From Saccoglossus kowalevskii (lineage: Eukaryota; Hemichordata; Enteropneusta; Harrimaniidae), in NCBI RefSeq assembly GCF_000003605.2, contig NW_003109094.1:249842-280947 (forward strand): 31,106 bases of DNA. Direction: 5' to 3'. Numbering within the stretch: position 1 is the stretch's first letter; the number at the start of each line of letters is the position of its first letter. Under the pieces are notes generated by a model that did not search any database, was not told the origin of the DNA, and worked only from the letters and a program-made list of their open reading frames with translations. The translations under genes and the position numbers were made by a program. Positions 30,593 through 31,106 of the stretch are shown piece after piece.

Positions 30593-30929
30593 CTATCCTC
30601 GGGGGGGGGGGCGGACATCCGGGCATTTTCTACCGCCTGGCAACCCTCGTGGTGAAAACAAAGAACCAAAACCCGCAGAAAATGGTACTTTGAGGTGGTA
30701 GTTGAGAGTCCCCTGAACAGTGTAACAAGATTAACCCTACGTGTGTAACATATATGAATTTGGTTGTTCAGGATTACTTCAAAGTTGAGTTTGTGTTGTT
30801 TTCTCGAGTTTTCACCGGCTCCACCGGCGTTCCACAGCAGCGCACACAAAGCCCATAGAAATGCATGTACAGTGGTGCGCGTCGTAGCAACGTAGAACGT
30901 CCGTGACGTAGCTCCGCCCCCGAGGATAG
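30593..30929. repeat. GC-rich segment bounded by an inverted repeat with poly-G
   Basis: Left CTATCCTC-G(11)-CGGA (30593-30615) and right TCCGCCCCCGAGGATAG (30913-30929) are inverted copies differing only in the number of G. The right end also carries a CRE-like TGACGTAG and a GC box (CCGCCCC). It is either a MITE of about 337 bp or a promoter/CpG-island segment. Confidence 0.45.
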
Positions 30930-31106
30930 CGAAAATAAAAGCGAGGGGACCACTCAATCTCCATCCCAGAGGCCTTTGCGCTTTACGCAATAGTGCCTCT
31001 GCCACAGGCAGCCTTCAATTTTGTGGTCAATCACCTCACTACGCACGGCCATTTTCTTGTACCTGTTAGATCTGAAAACGTACTACAAAAAGTGGGAAAA
31101 AAACGC
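30930..31106. other. Possible exon or promoter end on the - strand
   Basis: On the - strand a pyrimidine-rich tract precedes gtagtacgttttcag, then an ATG with good context (AAAATGG) near 31052 and a 32-codon frame. Not recognized, cut by the window edge, and weakly supported. Confidence 0.15.

Noticed and set aside
30574-31005. 143-codon - strand ORF
   Set aside because: It starts at GTG, runs through the poly-G tract and inverted repeat, and has low-complexity composition. Best explained by GC-rich DNA with few stops.
1-31106. tRNA, rRNA, snRNA genes, CRISPR arrays
   Set aside because: I looked for B-box-like GGTTCGANTCC, U-snRNA cores and regularly spaced repeats. None was convincing.

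Overview
The window is animal nuclear DNA: AT-rich and intron-rich, with GT-AG splice sites, abundant short palindromic non-autonomous transposons (MITEs), microsatellites and one 50-base assembly gap (18299-18348). The gene content (a microcephalin with three BRCT domains and a 23-residue leucine-rich-repeat protein) and the repeat style suggest a marine invertebrate, perhaps a non-vertebrate deuterostome or a lophotrochozoan. The sequence does not let me name the species.

Left third (1-13.4 kb): one gene on the + strand, an ortholog of microcephalin (MCPH1). I trace 13 coding exons from 191 to the stop at 13231-13233. The first coding exon, with the initiator ATG, lies left of the window. 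The in-window product is about 1,059 residues. It has an N-terminal BRCT domain, a short conserved linker, a very long disordered basic/acidic middle encoded mostly by one 1,958-bp exon, and a C-terminal BRCT pair. The middle carries eleven copies of a basic-basic-Ser-[Val/Met/Ile] motif. The intron after the exon for most of BRCT2 uses a GC donor. The introns hold a 19-bp minisatellite, several long imperfect palindromes, and a cluster of palindromes centred on ACGTACGT or ACGCACGT.

Middle (13.4-26.4 kb): no confident gene. It holds members of a TACTGTA-ended MITE family, one of them interrupted by a 280-bp TTAA-flanked palindromic element. It also has a 108-bp direct duplication, three 37-bp tandem units, two CTCF-like motifs flanking the assembly gap, and two weak candidate first exons (20713-20833 with a membrane segment; around 21745-21879 with a TATA box and a strong Kozak ATG).

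Right part (26.4-31.1 kb): an intronless leucine-rich-repeat gene on the - strand (26455-27279), with a strong splice donor ten bases after its stop codon. A 138-codon ORF of unknown function lies head-to-head with it, 249 bp away. The gap between them has an octamer ATTTGCAT and looks like a bidirectional promoter. Further right are a possible terminal exon on the - strand (28600-28782), a third CTCF-like motif in the opposite orientation (29774-29787), and a GC-rich segment at 30.6-30.9 kb bounded by a poly-G inverted repeat with CRE and GC-box motifs.

MCPH1 acts in the nucleus in chromosome condensation and the DNA-damage response. I see no functional link between it and the LRR gene. They are convergent and about 13 kb apart.
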